A stretch of DNA of 11,475 nt, from positions 1 to 11,475 of the forward strand of contig PUMG01000271.1 of NCBI GenBank assembly GCA_003551265.1, read 5' to 3'. This document shows positions 1 to 5,375 of this stretch, in pieces; within the stretch, counting starts at the first letter, position 1, and every line of letters starts with the position of its first letter. Origin of the DNA: Halovenus sp. (lineage in GTDB: Archaea > Halobacteriota > Halobacteria > Halobacteriales > Haloarculaceae). The translations under genes and the position numbers were made by a program. The notes under the pieces were generated by a model that saw only the letters and a program-made list of their open reading frames with translations, did not search any database and was not told the origin of the DNA.

Positions 1-1065
1 GTGGGGTTTGCAGTCTTGCTCTCGACGCTTCTCGACCCATACGTCGAGGACTCGATGAGGCTGCGGGTCGACGAAACGAACGTTCTTCCCAGTGACGACA
101 GCGCCGAAGACGGTCTCGAAGACAGCGAGCACCGGACGTTTCGCTTGCTGTATCGACTCAAGGCAATCCGCCGTCGACTCAACAACCCCCTCGAATACTT
201 CCGCGCGAAGCCGACCCGGACCCTGCTCGTGAGCGCTCCCGTAACGGCGCTGTATCTCGGAGCGCTGTACGCCCGCGATGCAATTCCGTTCGCTGCAAGC
301 GGGTGGGCCACAGAGCCAGTTGCCGCGACGAACCGTGTGGTAGTACTCCCGATTCTCGTGATCTGTGTGCCGGTCGCCGTGGTGCACGAACTGAACCAAC
401 GACACAAAAAAGAGATCACCGAACGGTTCCCGAACACGCTGAACGTGCTCTCCTCGGCCAACAGCATGGGTATCTCTCTCGGTGACGCTCTCGGAGTCAT
501 CGCCCGGACCTCCTCAGGTTACTACGCGAGAGAGCTTCGTATTCTGCGAAACGACATCCGCTGGAGCAACGACCCCTCCGCAGCCTTGCTCCGATTCGGC
601 AACCGTCTCGACGTCCCCGCACTGTCACGGACTATCAAACTCATCGCCGAGGGACGCCGCTCGACGACTGACCTCTCGAAAGTGCTCCGAATCGCAGCAG
701 AAGACACCCGAAATCGCTTTCGACTCATCAGAAAGCGCCAGCAAGAGATGATGTCCTACGTTGCGGTTGTGATAATCAGCTACCTCGTCTTTCTGGGGGT
801 CATAGTCATCCTCGAGCAGAGCTACCTGACCCCTATTTCGGAGTTGCCAGAACCACCGGGCGAGCAGGCAGCGATCGACGGCCCGACCTCGCTGGTCGAC
901 ATCCCTATCGACGAGTACCGGGTGCTGTTCTATCACGCAGTCATCGTTCAGGCGCTCGGAACCGGCCTGATTTCGGGTCTGCTCTCGGACAACAGCGTCC
1001 AGACCGGGTTGAAATACAGCATCGTACTTATACTGCTCGCGTTCTTGACGTTTACTGTACTATGA
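1..1065 (+). CDS. Archaeal type II secretion/type IV pilus inner-membrane platform protein, GspF/PilC/TadC-like (5' truncated by window)
   Basis: This is the C-terminal 354 residues of a polytopic membrane protein that would act as the inner-membrane platform for assembling pilus-like filaments, working with a secretion ATPase. Hydrophobic segments are seen at about residues 73-91, 112-129, 251-271, 307-328 and 337-354. Between the second and third lies a cytoplasmic helical stretch (about 138-250: ERFPNTLNVLSSANSMGISL, then conserved-looking ALxRFGNRLD and ALSRTIKLIAEG) that matches the T2SSF domain pattern. The reading frame is open from base 1. The GTG there need not be the start, because archaeal homologues are usually about twice as long with two T2SSF domains, so the N-terminal half probably lies upstream. 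Its stop overlaps the next start by four bases (ATGA), implying translational coupling. Family assignment is from recalled motifs; the filament type is inference. Confidence 0.82.
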   Translation: MGFAVLLSTLLDPYVEDSMRLRVDETNVLPSDDSAEDGLEDSEHRTFRLLYRLKAIRRRLNNPLEYFRAKPTRTLLVSAPVTALYLGALYARDAIPFAASGWATEPVAATNRVVVLPILVICVPVAVVHELNQRHKKEITERFPNTLNVLSSANSMGISLGDALGVIARTSSGYYARELRILRNDIRWSNDPSAALLRFGNRLDVPALSRTIKLIAEGRRSTTDLSKVLRIAAEDTRNRFRLIRKRQQEMMSYVAVVIISYLVFLGVIVILEQSYLTPISELPEPPGEQAAIDGPTSLVDIPIDEYRVLFYHAVIVQALGTGLISGLLSDNSVQTGLKYSIVLILLAFLTFTVL

Positions 1066-2699
1066 CTGCCGGGAGTTCCCGCCACAAGCGCCTCGTCGGT
1101 GGCTGTCGAGGACAGGCGGCAGTGGTGGGCGTCGTGTTGATGTTTGGGCTCATCATCGCGTTACTGGCACTCGTGCAGTTGACTGCAGTTCCGGGATGGA
1201 ACCAGGCGGTCGAGGTCCAGCACAACGAGCGCGTCCAGAGCGATATGCAACTGGTGGGAACGGAGATTCACCGGAGTTCGGTCACCGGCCAGAGCAGGAC
1301 GGTTCCGGTCGAACTCGGTGTTCGGTACCCCTCCAGACCGCTGCTGTTCAACCCGACAGACCCGGCAGGGACGCTCAGGACGACTGACTCCGGAGAGTTC
1401 GAAATCCGAAACGTCGACATCGAGGGGGTAGACAACTACTGGAACGACACCGAAGACCAGGTCATCGAGGGGTCGAGCCGCGAGCTCGTCTACGAACCCC
1501 GCTACAACGAGTACTCGACGCCACCGACGACCGTCTACGAGAACGGCGTTCTCTACAACGAGTTTGAGCGACCACTCACGCTCGATGAGGGTGGCTTCGT
1601 CGACGGACACCGCATCTCACTCATCGCGTTGAGTGGTGACTACCACGAATCGAGTGTCGAGACACGAACGGTGTCGCTCAAACCCGAGAGCGCGCCGACA
1701 CAGACGGTTTCTGTCGAGAGCGTCGACAGCGAACCTGTGACCGTCTCGGTGCCGACTCGACTTCCGGAGACGGAGTGGGAGTCGATTCTCGAACCCGAGT
1801 TCCAGCGAAACGGTGGACACGTGCTCGACGACGAGGACGGCGTCACGGTAGCGAACGGGACGCTCACGGTGGCGTTCGACCCCGACGTGGAGTACGACCT
1901 CCAGCTCGCCCGCGTCGGCGTGGGTCAGCAGTCGCAGCAGATGGAGCCGTACTACATCACGCAGATTGCTGGAAGCGAGACACCGCTGCGAGCAGGCCAG
2001 AGCGAGCGACTCGTCTTCGAGGTCCGCGACCGCTTCAACAACCCGGCCAAGGGTGTCGACGTCGACTTCGAGACGAGTGACGGCCATCTCTCACAGACGA
2101 CGGGCAGAACTGGGACAGACGGGCAGGTTATGGTTCGCTACACCGCTCCGCAGGATGCCGGGACACAGACTGTGACCGCCAGTGCAGATGTCGAGGCCGT
2201 CAGTGACCGACAGAACGACCAGAGTACTGTCCAGATAGCCGTCACCGACGACGACGCCGACGATGATGGGTTCGTTGGCTCGAATCCCGGGCCGGGGTCA
2301 GGGAAAGTCCAGCTCGTCGACTCCGTGCAAGACGGAGATGGCGTGGACATCACGCTCAGGAACACTGGCACCAGCGAGATGACGCTGACACAGATTCGTG
2401 CTTCCTTTTATTACCCCAGTGACCAATCAACTCCTCCGACAGGAGGTAACTACAGCTACCAGGGGTTCGAGACGACCTACGACATCCCGGGCGAGTTCGT
2501 CAGTGTCGAAGGACCATCGCTCGCGCCCGACGGCGGAGAGGATTCGATTGGGCTGATCGACCTGCGAAAGAACCCCGGCCGCGATTTCATGGTCATTCAC
2601 ACCATCTGGGTCGACGGCTTCGGCGAGAGTCACGCGTACTCGTACTTCGTCGGTATCAAGCAGCCGGGAGGACCTTCTGTCAACTCGGTTATTGTGTGA
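1062..2699 (+). CDS. Membrane-anchored pilin-like surface protein with Big-1-type Ig domain (DUF7289-like N-terminus)
   Basis: The 545-residue protein begins with a short basic segment ending GCRG at 14-17, followed by a hydrophobic helix at about 18-43. This layout resembles archaeal class III (prepilin-type) signals and the haloarchaeal DUF7289 family, including the following QLTAVPGWNQAVE and HNERVQSDMQ motifs. A beta-rich extracellular region follows. Residues about 297-395 look like a bacterial Ig-like Big-1 domain: RDRFNNPAKGVDVDFET, then GTDGQVMVRYTAP, then AGTQTVTASAD. An acidic linker (396-402) leads to a C-terminal beta domain (about 416-545) with an LRNTGTSEMTLTQIRASF-type strand pattern. 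It is probably exported and held at the cell surface, perhaps within a pilus-like filament built by the upstream platform protein, with which it overlaps by ATGA. Cleavage by a prepilin peptidase is inferred. The Big-1 call is from pattern only. Confidence 0.75.
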   Translation: MTAGSSRHKRLVGGCRGQAAVVGVVLMFGLIIALLALVQLTAVPGWNQAVEVQHNERVQSDMQLVGTEIHRSSVTGQSRTVPVELGVRYPSRPLLFNPTDPAGTLRTTDSGEFEIRNVDIEGVDNYWNDTEDQVIEGSSRELVYEPRYNEYSTPPTTVYENGVLYNEFERPLTLDEGGFVDGHRISLIALSGDYHESSVETRTVSLKPESAPTQTVSVESVDSEPVTVSVPTRLPETEWESILEPEFQRNGGHVLDDEDGVTVANGTLTVAFDPDVEYDLQLARVGVGQQSQQMEPYYITQIAGSETPLRAGQSERLVFEVRDRFNNPAKGVDVDFETSDGHLSQTTGRTGTDGQVMVRYTAPQDAGTQTVTASADVEAVSDRQNDQSTVQIAVTDDDADDDGFVGSNPGPGSGKVQLVDSVQDGDGVDITLRNTGTSEMTLTQIRASFYYPSDQSTPPTGGNYSYQGFETTYDIPGEFVSVEGPSLAPDGGEDSIGLIDLRKNPGRDFMVIHTIWVDGFGESHAYSYFVGIKQPGGPSVNSVIV

Positions 2700-2943
2700 T
2701 CTAGCGCCGACGACGTGACAGTGATTCGGACTCGATAAAAGCACCCGGACGCGAGCAGAGCGAGCGTGCGGCCTTTTCACCACGTTTTTGCGAGGAGGGT
2801 TCCCGCAGCGAGCCGACGGCTCGCGAGGAAATCCGACGACGAAAAAGTGGGATGGCCCCGCCGAGACTCTCGTTAATCGGTAAGCGTGAGCAGAAGCGGA
2901 AGGAGTATCGGTGTACTCTCCCCGGCAGTGTTTGCGACGGTGC
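2700..2943. other. GCGAGC-rich non-coding spacer
   Basis: I see no convincing gene between the surface-protein stop and the toxin-antitoxin promoter. The stretch has repeated GCGAGC words (around 2752-2766 and 2808-2826), two T runs (2774-2777 and 2785-2789) that could end the upstream transcript, and a perfect hairpin at 2808-2824. The open frames crossing it on either strand give Arg/Ser/Pro-rich, low-complexity translations without family resemblance. Similar GCGAGC-rich spacers are common between haloarchaeal genes. Confidence 0.5.
2808..2824. repeat. Perfect 7-bp hairpin GCGAGCC-GAC-GGCTCGC
   Basis: The arms 2808-2814 and 2818-2824 are exact reverse complements around a 3-base loop. No T run follows directly on either strand, so it is not a textbook terminator. 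It lies between the surface-protein gene and the toxin-antitoxin module and may only reflect the GCGAGC-rich composition of the spacer. Confidence 0.5.
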
Positions 2944-2982
2944 TGTTGTCCCACCACCACAACAATTATCAAACATCCGCCC

Positions 2983-3001
2983 GTTGTCCTATGTGGACAA
3001 C
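2983..3001. promoter_or_regulatory. Candidate operator: perfect inverted repeat GTTGTCC-N5-GGACAAC
   Basis: Two exact 7-base arms, 2983-2989 and 2995-3001, flank TATGT, giving a 19-bp palindromic site that ends 12 bases before the proposed toxin start. The same half-site GTTGTCC occurs a third time at 2945-2951, 38 bases upstream of the first arm. An A/T-rich TATA-like stretch (AATTATCAAA, 2964-2973) lies between. A palindrome covering the promoter/start region of a toxin-antitoxin operon is the usual place for antitoxin autorepression, so the downstream winged-helix protein is the natural candidate to bind. The site is seen directly; its function is inferred. Confidence 0.6.
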
Positions 3002-3013
3002 ACAGGTGCTCCG

Positions 3014-3319
3014 ATGCCGGCGACGAAAATCTTCGAGGGCGACGACGAGTTCCCTGAAGGCGACAGATGGGAAGCGCTCGCCTGGGATATACCGGAGAGC
3101 GACGAGTTCCCAGAGGGGCTGAAATACAGCTTTCAGTACCTCGGACCGGCAGATGAAGAGATTCTCCGGTACGACAATACGAATGACGCTCACGGCGTTG
3201 GGCGACACCACCGCCACTACCGTGGCGAGGTCGAAGGTATCGAATTCGAGGGCCTTCGGTCACACATCCAGAAATTCCTCGACGAGGTCGAAACCATCCA
3301 TGAGCAAGAATTCGACTGA
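3014..3319 (+). CDS. Toxin of a TumE-type (DUF6516-like) toxin-antitoxin module
   Basis: The 101-residue acidic protein has the features I associate with the TumE/DUF6516 toxin family: an N-terminal acidic strand, then a VPES/IPESDEFPEG turn (26-35), KYSFQYLG (37-44), the core RYDNTNDAHG (52-61), and a His-rich RHHRHY (64-69) before a C-terminal helix (79-97). Similar proteins sit next to HVO_A0114-type DNA-binding proteins in haloarchaea, and that is the arrangement here. The frame is open further upstream (from 2852), but ATG 3014 is preferred: it starts the conserved region, and the upstream codons would run through the palindromic operator and the TATA-like element. DEFPEG occurs twice (11-16 and 30-35). 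The mode of toxicity is not evident from the sequence. The 3' end overlaps the antitoxin by 20 bases. Confidence 0.72.
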   Translation: MPATKIFEGDDEFPEGDRWEALAWDIPESDEFPEGLKYSFQYLGPADEEILRYDNTNDAHGVGRHHRHYRGEVEGIEFEGLRSHIQKFLDEVETIHEQEFD

Positions 3320-3749
3320 ACACCCCCACGAACCGCCAGAGGACGTTGAGTACCCCTCGATGCTCCGCATCACATCAAAACCGTTCGAAGACCACAAGGA
3401 GAGCACACTAGACCGTGCGGAGCGGTGGGAGCAGGGTGAAGAGGTGCCGCACGTCATCAACTTCCAGGACGCCAGCCGCCTCCAGCGCATCCTCACGCCC
3501 CGCCGGCTGGAGCTGGTGCGGAGCCTGATGGACGCGCCAGCGGAGAGCATGCGCGACCTTGCCGACCGCCTCGACCGGGACGTCCGGCAGGTCCACGACG
3601 ATCTCCAGATTCTGGGCGAGTATCGAATCGTTCACTTCCACGAAGAGGATGGTGCGAAGAAGCCCCACGTCCCGTACGACACAGTGAAGATCGAGGTCGA
3701 ACTCACCAAGTCGCTCGGTGACGCATCCGAATCGCCGGCATCGGCGTGA
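3300..3749 (+). CDS. HVO_A0114-like winged-helix DNA-binding protein, probable antitoxin/autoregulator
   Basis: The 149-residue protein has an N-terminal variable part (1-20), then LRITSKPFED and a helix ending in VINFQDASRLQRIL (52-65). A winged helix-turn-helix follows (about 66-135) with TPRRLELVRSLM, then MRDLADRLDRDVRQVHDDLQ as the recognition unit and KKPHVPYDTVKIEVEL as the wing. This pattern matches the haloarchaeal HVO_A0114 family of putative DNA-binding proteins. ATG 3300 overlaps the toxin by 20 bases, so the pair is co-transcribed and probably translationally coupled. ATG 3360 (M21) is a possible alternative that would give the more usual family N-terminus. By analogy with type II modules it should neutralise the toxin and repress at the palindrome 2983-3001. 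Toxin-first order is less common than antitoxin-first but well known. Confidence 0.75.
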   Translation: MSKNSTEHPHEPPEDVEYPSMLRITSKPFEDHKESTLDRAERWEQGEEVPHVINFQDASRLQRILTPRRLELVRSLMDAPAESMRDLADRLDRDVRQVHDDLQILGEYRIVHFHEEDGAKKPHVPYDTVKIEVELTKSLGDASESPASA

Positions 3750-3823
3750 CTGTCGCTCTGGAGTGGTGGACACGCTGGATCTAACTCCTCACTCACGAAC
3801 CAACAGCAGTCACAGATTGGCGG

Positions 3824-3848
3824 GGGAAGCTCCGTTTAGGGGCTTCTC
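3824..3848. repeat. Strong orphan hairpin with GTTTA loop (possible IS200/IS605-type right end or small RNA)
   Basis: Arm 3824-3833 pairs with 3839-3848 over ten positions (eight Watson-Crick pairs, two G-U) around the loop GTTTA. It sits alone in the 178-base gap between the antitoxin and tRNA-Pro. The shape, AAGC-rich stem and TTTA loop recall the right-end hairpin of haloarchaeal IS200/IS605/IS1341 (tnpB) elements, but no tnpB or tnpA sequence is visible here. It could instead be a terminator-like structure for the toxin-antitoxin operon, although no T run follows. The structure is clear; the origin is a guess. Confidence 0.4.
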
Positions 3849-3927
3849 GTCGCGGTGAGCGGGGTTCATCGACACTCACCTCGGTTCGAGATAGCGGCAG
3901 CTATTGCTGGTTGTGTGTATAAAGTCA

Positions 3928-3998
3928 TGGGACCGCCGAGATTCGAACTCAGGTCCGACGCACCCCATGCGCCGAGGATACCGCTACCCCACGGTCCC
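3928..3998 (-). tRNA. tRNA-Pro (anticodon GGG)
   Basis: On the minus strand a full 71-nt cloverleaf folds. The acceptor GGGACCG (3998-3992) pairs perfectly with CGGTCCC (3935-3929). The D arm has GGGT-AGCGGTA-TCCT with G18 G19. The anticodon stem GGCGC/GCGTC has one G-U pair, with the loop ATGGGGT at 3968-3962, so U33 is followed by anticodon GGG (3966-3964). A 4-base variable loop follows, then the T arm CTGAG/CTCGG with one U-G pair around TTCGAAT. The discriminator is A73 (3928), as expected for proline. CCA is not encoded, so it must be added by the CCA-adding enzyme. No intron is present. It reads the CCC codon. Confidence 0.95.
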
Positions 3999-4023
3999 GC
4001 AACTGTCGAGACGACGCTCCAGG

Positions 4024-4030
4024 GATTAAG
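4024..4030 (-). promoter_or_regulatory. TATA-like element of the tRNA-Pro gene
   Basis: On the minus strand CTTAATC is centred about 29 bases before the first tRNA nucleotide, the normal archaeal TATA spacing, which would give a leader of only a few bases. It lies in the short gap behind the regulator gene that ends at 4040, so the tRNA probably has its own promoter rather than depending on read-through. Confidence 0.5.
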
Positions 4031-4039
4031 CCCTTCGGT

Positions 4040-4336
4040 TCACTCCGAGTCGACCCGAAAGGCAGGTTCCTCGACGTTCTCGCTTTTGCAGTCGGGACAC
4101 CGACTGGGTCGGTTCACGAGGTCGTCGAAGCCGTCGAATCCACAGTCTCGACACACCGGCGGTGCGACCAGCAACATCTCGTCTGTGTGTGTCAGCGTCT
4201 GTGCGATGTGTTCGACGTGTGTGAGTGCAGTCGACGTTCCCAGCTCGAACTCCCGTGCAAGCGCACTCGCACTCAGTGACTCCTCGCGCAATCGGTCTGC
4301 CATCCGTTCTCGCGTGGTCCGACTGGCTTCGCGCAT
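4040..4336 (-). CDS. Small transcriptional regulator, HTH fused to a C-terminal zinc ribbon (COG3357-like)
   Basis: The 98-residue protein has an N-terminal helix-turn-helix (about 5-50: RERMADRLREESLSASALAR, then FELGTSTALTHVEHIAQTL) and a short C-terminal zinc ribbon with C62-X2-C65 and C80-X2-C83. HTH plus zinc ribbon at this length matches the archaeal predicted regulator family COG3357. The frame continues upstream, but ATG 4336 is preferred because the upstream codons cross an A/T-rich promoter centred about 30 bases before this ATG, implying a leaderless transcript. The gene is divergent from the aldolase gene across 109 bases, so it may control that gene, itself, or both. An inverted repeat over its promoter (4357-4373) is a candidate binding site. 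Its effector is unknown. Confidence 0.78.
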   Translation of the reverse strand: MREASRTTRERMADRLREESLSASALAREFELGTSTALTHVEHIAQTLTHTDEMLLVAPPVCRDCGFDGFDDLVNRPSRCPDCKSENVEEPAFRVDSE

Positions 4337-4356
4337 AGTCGCTCTGTGTACTCGCC

Positions 4357-4373
4357 GAACATAGCTTTTGTTC
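4357..4373. promoter_or_regulatory. Promoter of the HTH/zinc-ribbon gene with inverted repeat GAACA-N7-TGTTC
   Basis: The arms 4357-4361 and 4369-4373 are exact reverse complements and bracket the A/T-rich core (on the minus strand CAAAAGCTAT) that sits 25-35 bases before ATG 4336. A protein bound here would block the TATA region, which suits autorepression by the HTH protein. Five-base arms are short enough to occur by chance, so confidence is modest. Confidence 0.4.
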
Positions 4374-4393
4374 CCTCTCGACTGAGACCGATA

Positions 4394-4403
4394 GCCATAT
4401 TGC
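4394..4403 (+). promoter_or_regulatory. Possible TATA element for the aldolase gene
   Basis: CCATATTGC on the plus strand is the best A/T-rich core before the aldolase. The expected transcript start would be near 4425, leaving a leader of about 20 bases to ATG 4446. No clear Shine-Dalgarno sequence precedes that ATG. Confidence 0.3.
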
Positions 4404-4445
4404 ACCTGTACAGAGATTCCTGCGACGACGGACAGCGAGAACTCT

Positions 4446-5333
4446 ATGATGACGGACGATAATTCCTGTACCATGCACGGTGTTGGACCACCACTGGTGA
4501 CCCCATTCACGGAGAACGGAGACGTCGACTACACCGCACTGTCTGCCCTCGTCGAGTGGATCGAAGAACGCGGCGTCGACTTCGTCGTCCCCTGTGGGTC
4601 GAACAGCGAAGCCGAGTTGCTGACCATGGCCGAGCGCAAACGAGTGACCGAAACGGTCGTCAAGGAGGCGTCGGTACCGGTGATGGCTGGCACTGGCCAC
4701 CCTGGACTGGCCGAAACCCTCGAAACGACCGCGAGCGCAGCGGATGCCGGAGCCGACGCTGCGCTCGTTGTCACGCCGTTTTATTACCGTCACAGCCAGG
4801 AGACGCTCGCGTCGTACTACCGTGAGGTCGCTGACAGCGTCGACATTCCGGTCTACCTCTACTCCGTCCCACCCTACACGGACGTGCAACTGGAACCCGA
4901 AACCGTCGACCAGCTGGCCTCCCATCCGAACGTCGCGGGGATGAAAGACTCCTCGGGTGAACTCGGGACGTTCATCCGAACACAGCAACGAACGGAGGAG
5001 GAGGAGTTCGACCTGCTCGTCGGTAGTGGTGCGATGCTGGCACAGGCACTCGACATCGGCGCAACGGGCGGTATTCTCGCGCTCGCGAACCTGTTGCCAG
5101 AACACACCGCCGAAATATACGACCTGCACCGAGACACTCCAGCACAGGCCCGCGAAATGAACGCAGAACTCGTAGAGATAAACACGGCAATCACCGCGAA
5201 GTACGGCATTCCCGGCCTGAAGTGGGCGATGCGGGAACGTGGTGCGCCCGCAGGACATCCACGCTCTCCGCACGGTCCGCTGGAGCAGAAGGCAAAAACA
5301 CACATCGAATCGCTCCTTGCAGAAGTGCTGTGA
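4446..5333 (+). CDS. DapA-superfamily class I aldolase/lyase (dihydrodipicolinate synthase/N-acetylneuraminate lyase family)
   Basis: The 295-residue TIM-barrel enzyme of normal family length shows the class I Schiff-base signature. Lys167 in VAGMKDSSG is the expected imine-forming lysine, and Tyr139 in VYLYSVP is the catalytic tyrosine. It also has the family N-terminus GVGPPLVTPFTENGDVD (12-28) and VVTPFYY (108-114). Two substrate-recognition sites differ from true dihydrodipicolinate synthase. The GTTGE motif is replaced by GSNSEAELLT (51-60), so the two threonines become Ser52-Asn53. The arginine of the SRTG motif is replaced by Tyr144. It is therefore more likely an aldolase or lyase acting on another 2-oxo acid, such as a sugar acid, than the lysine-pathway enzyme; the substrate is unknown. 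Starts at 4446, 4449 and 4473 are all possible, the last removing nine non-conserved residues. It is convergent with the importer operon. Confidence 0.8.
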   Translation: MMTDDNSCTMHGVGPPLVTPFTENGDVDYTALSALVEWIEERGVDFVVPCGSNSEAELLTMAERKRVTETVVKEASVPVMAGTGHPGLAETLETTASAADAGADAALVVTPFYYRHSQETLASYYREVADSVDIPVYLYSVPPYTDVQLEPETVDQLASHPNVAGMKDSSGELGTFIRTQQRTEEEEFDLLVGSGAMLAQALDIGATGGILALANLLPEHTAEIYDLHRDTPAQAREMNAELVEINTAITAKYGIPGLKWAMRERGAPAGHPRSPHGPLEQKAKTHIESLLAEVL

Positions 5334-5346
5334 ACCAGTGAACGAA

Positions 5347-5363
5347 AACCCGGGTTGATTTTT
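5347..5363. terminator. Bidirectional terminator-like palindrome between convergent genes
   Basis: AACCCGGGTT (5347-5356) is a perfect palindrome, followed on the plus strand by GA and five T residues (5359-5363); on the minus strand it runs into TTTT. It fills the 42-base gap between the aldolase stop and the last importer gene, so it could end transcripts from both sides. T-rich ends are the main archaeal termination signal; the palindrome may be incidental. Confidence 0.45.
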
Positions 5364-5375
5364 CTCTTGTAGGGA

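Noticed and set aside
2852..3013. Upstream 54-codon extension of the toxin gene
   Set aside because: It would be read through the GCGAGC-rich spacer, the TATA-like element and the palindrome; the family-like sequence begins at ATG 3014.
2427..3329. Minus-strand open frames across the surface-protein end, the spacer and the toxin gene
   Set aside because: They are Arg/Ser/Pro-rich, run antisense to supported genes and through the palindromic operator, and show no promoter or family.
3855..4364. Plus-strand open frame across the tRNA region
   Set aside because: It runs antisense through the complete tRNA-Pro cloverleaf and the HTH/zinc-ribbon gene.
4026..5303. Minus-strand open frame of 425 codons opposite the aldolase
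   Set aside because: It is Cys/Arg/Val-rich nonsense opposite a clear enzyme, and it also crosses the HTH/zinc-ribbon gene in another frame.
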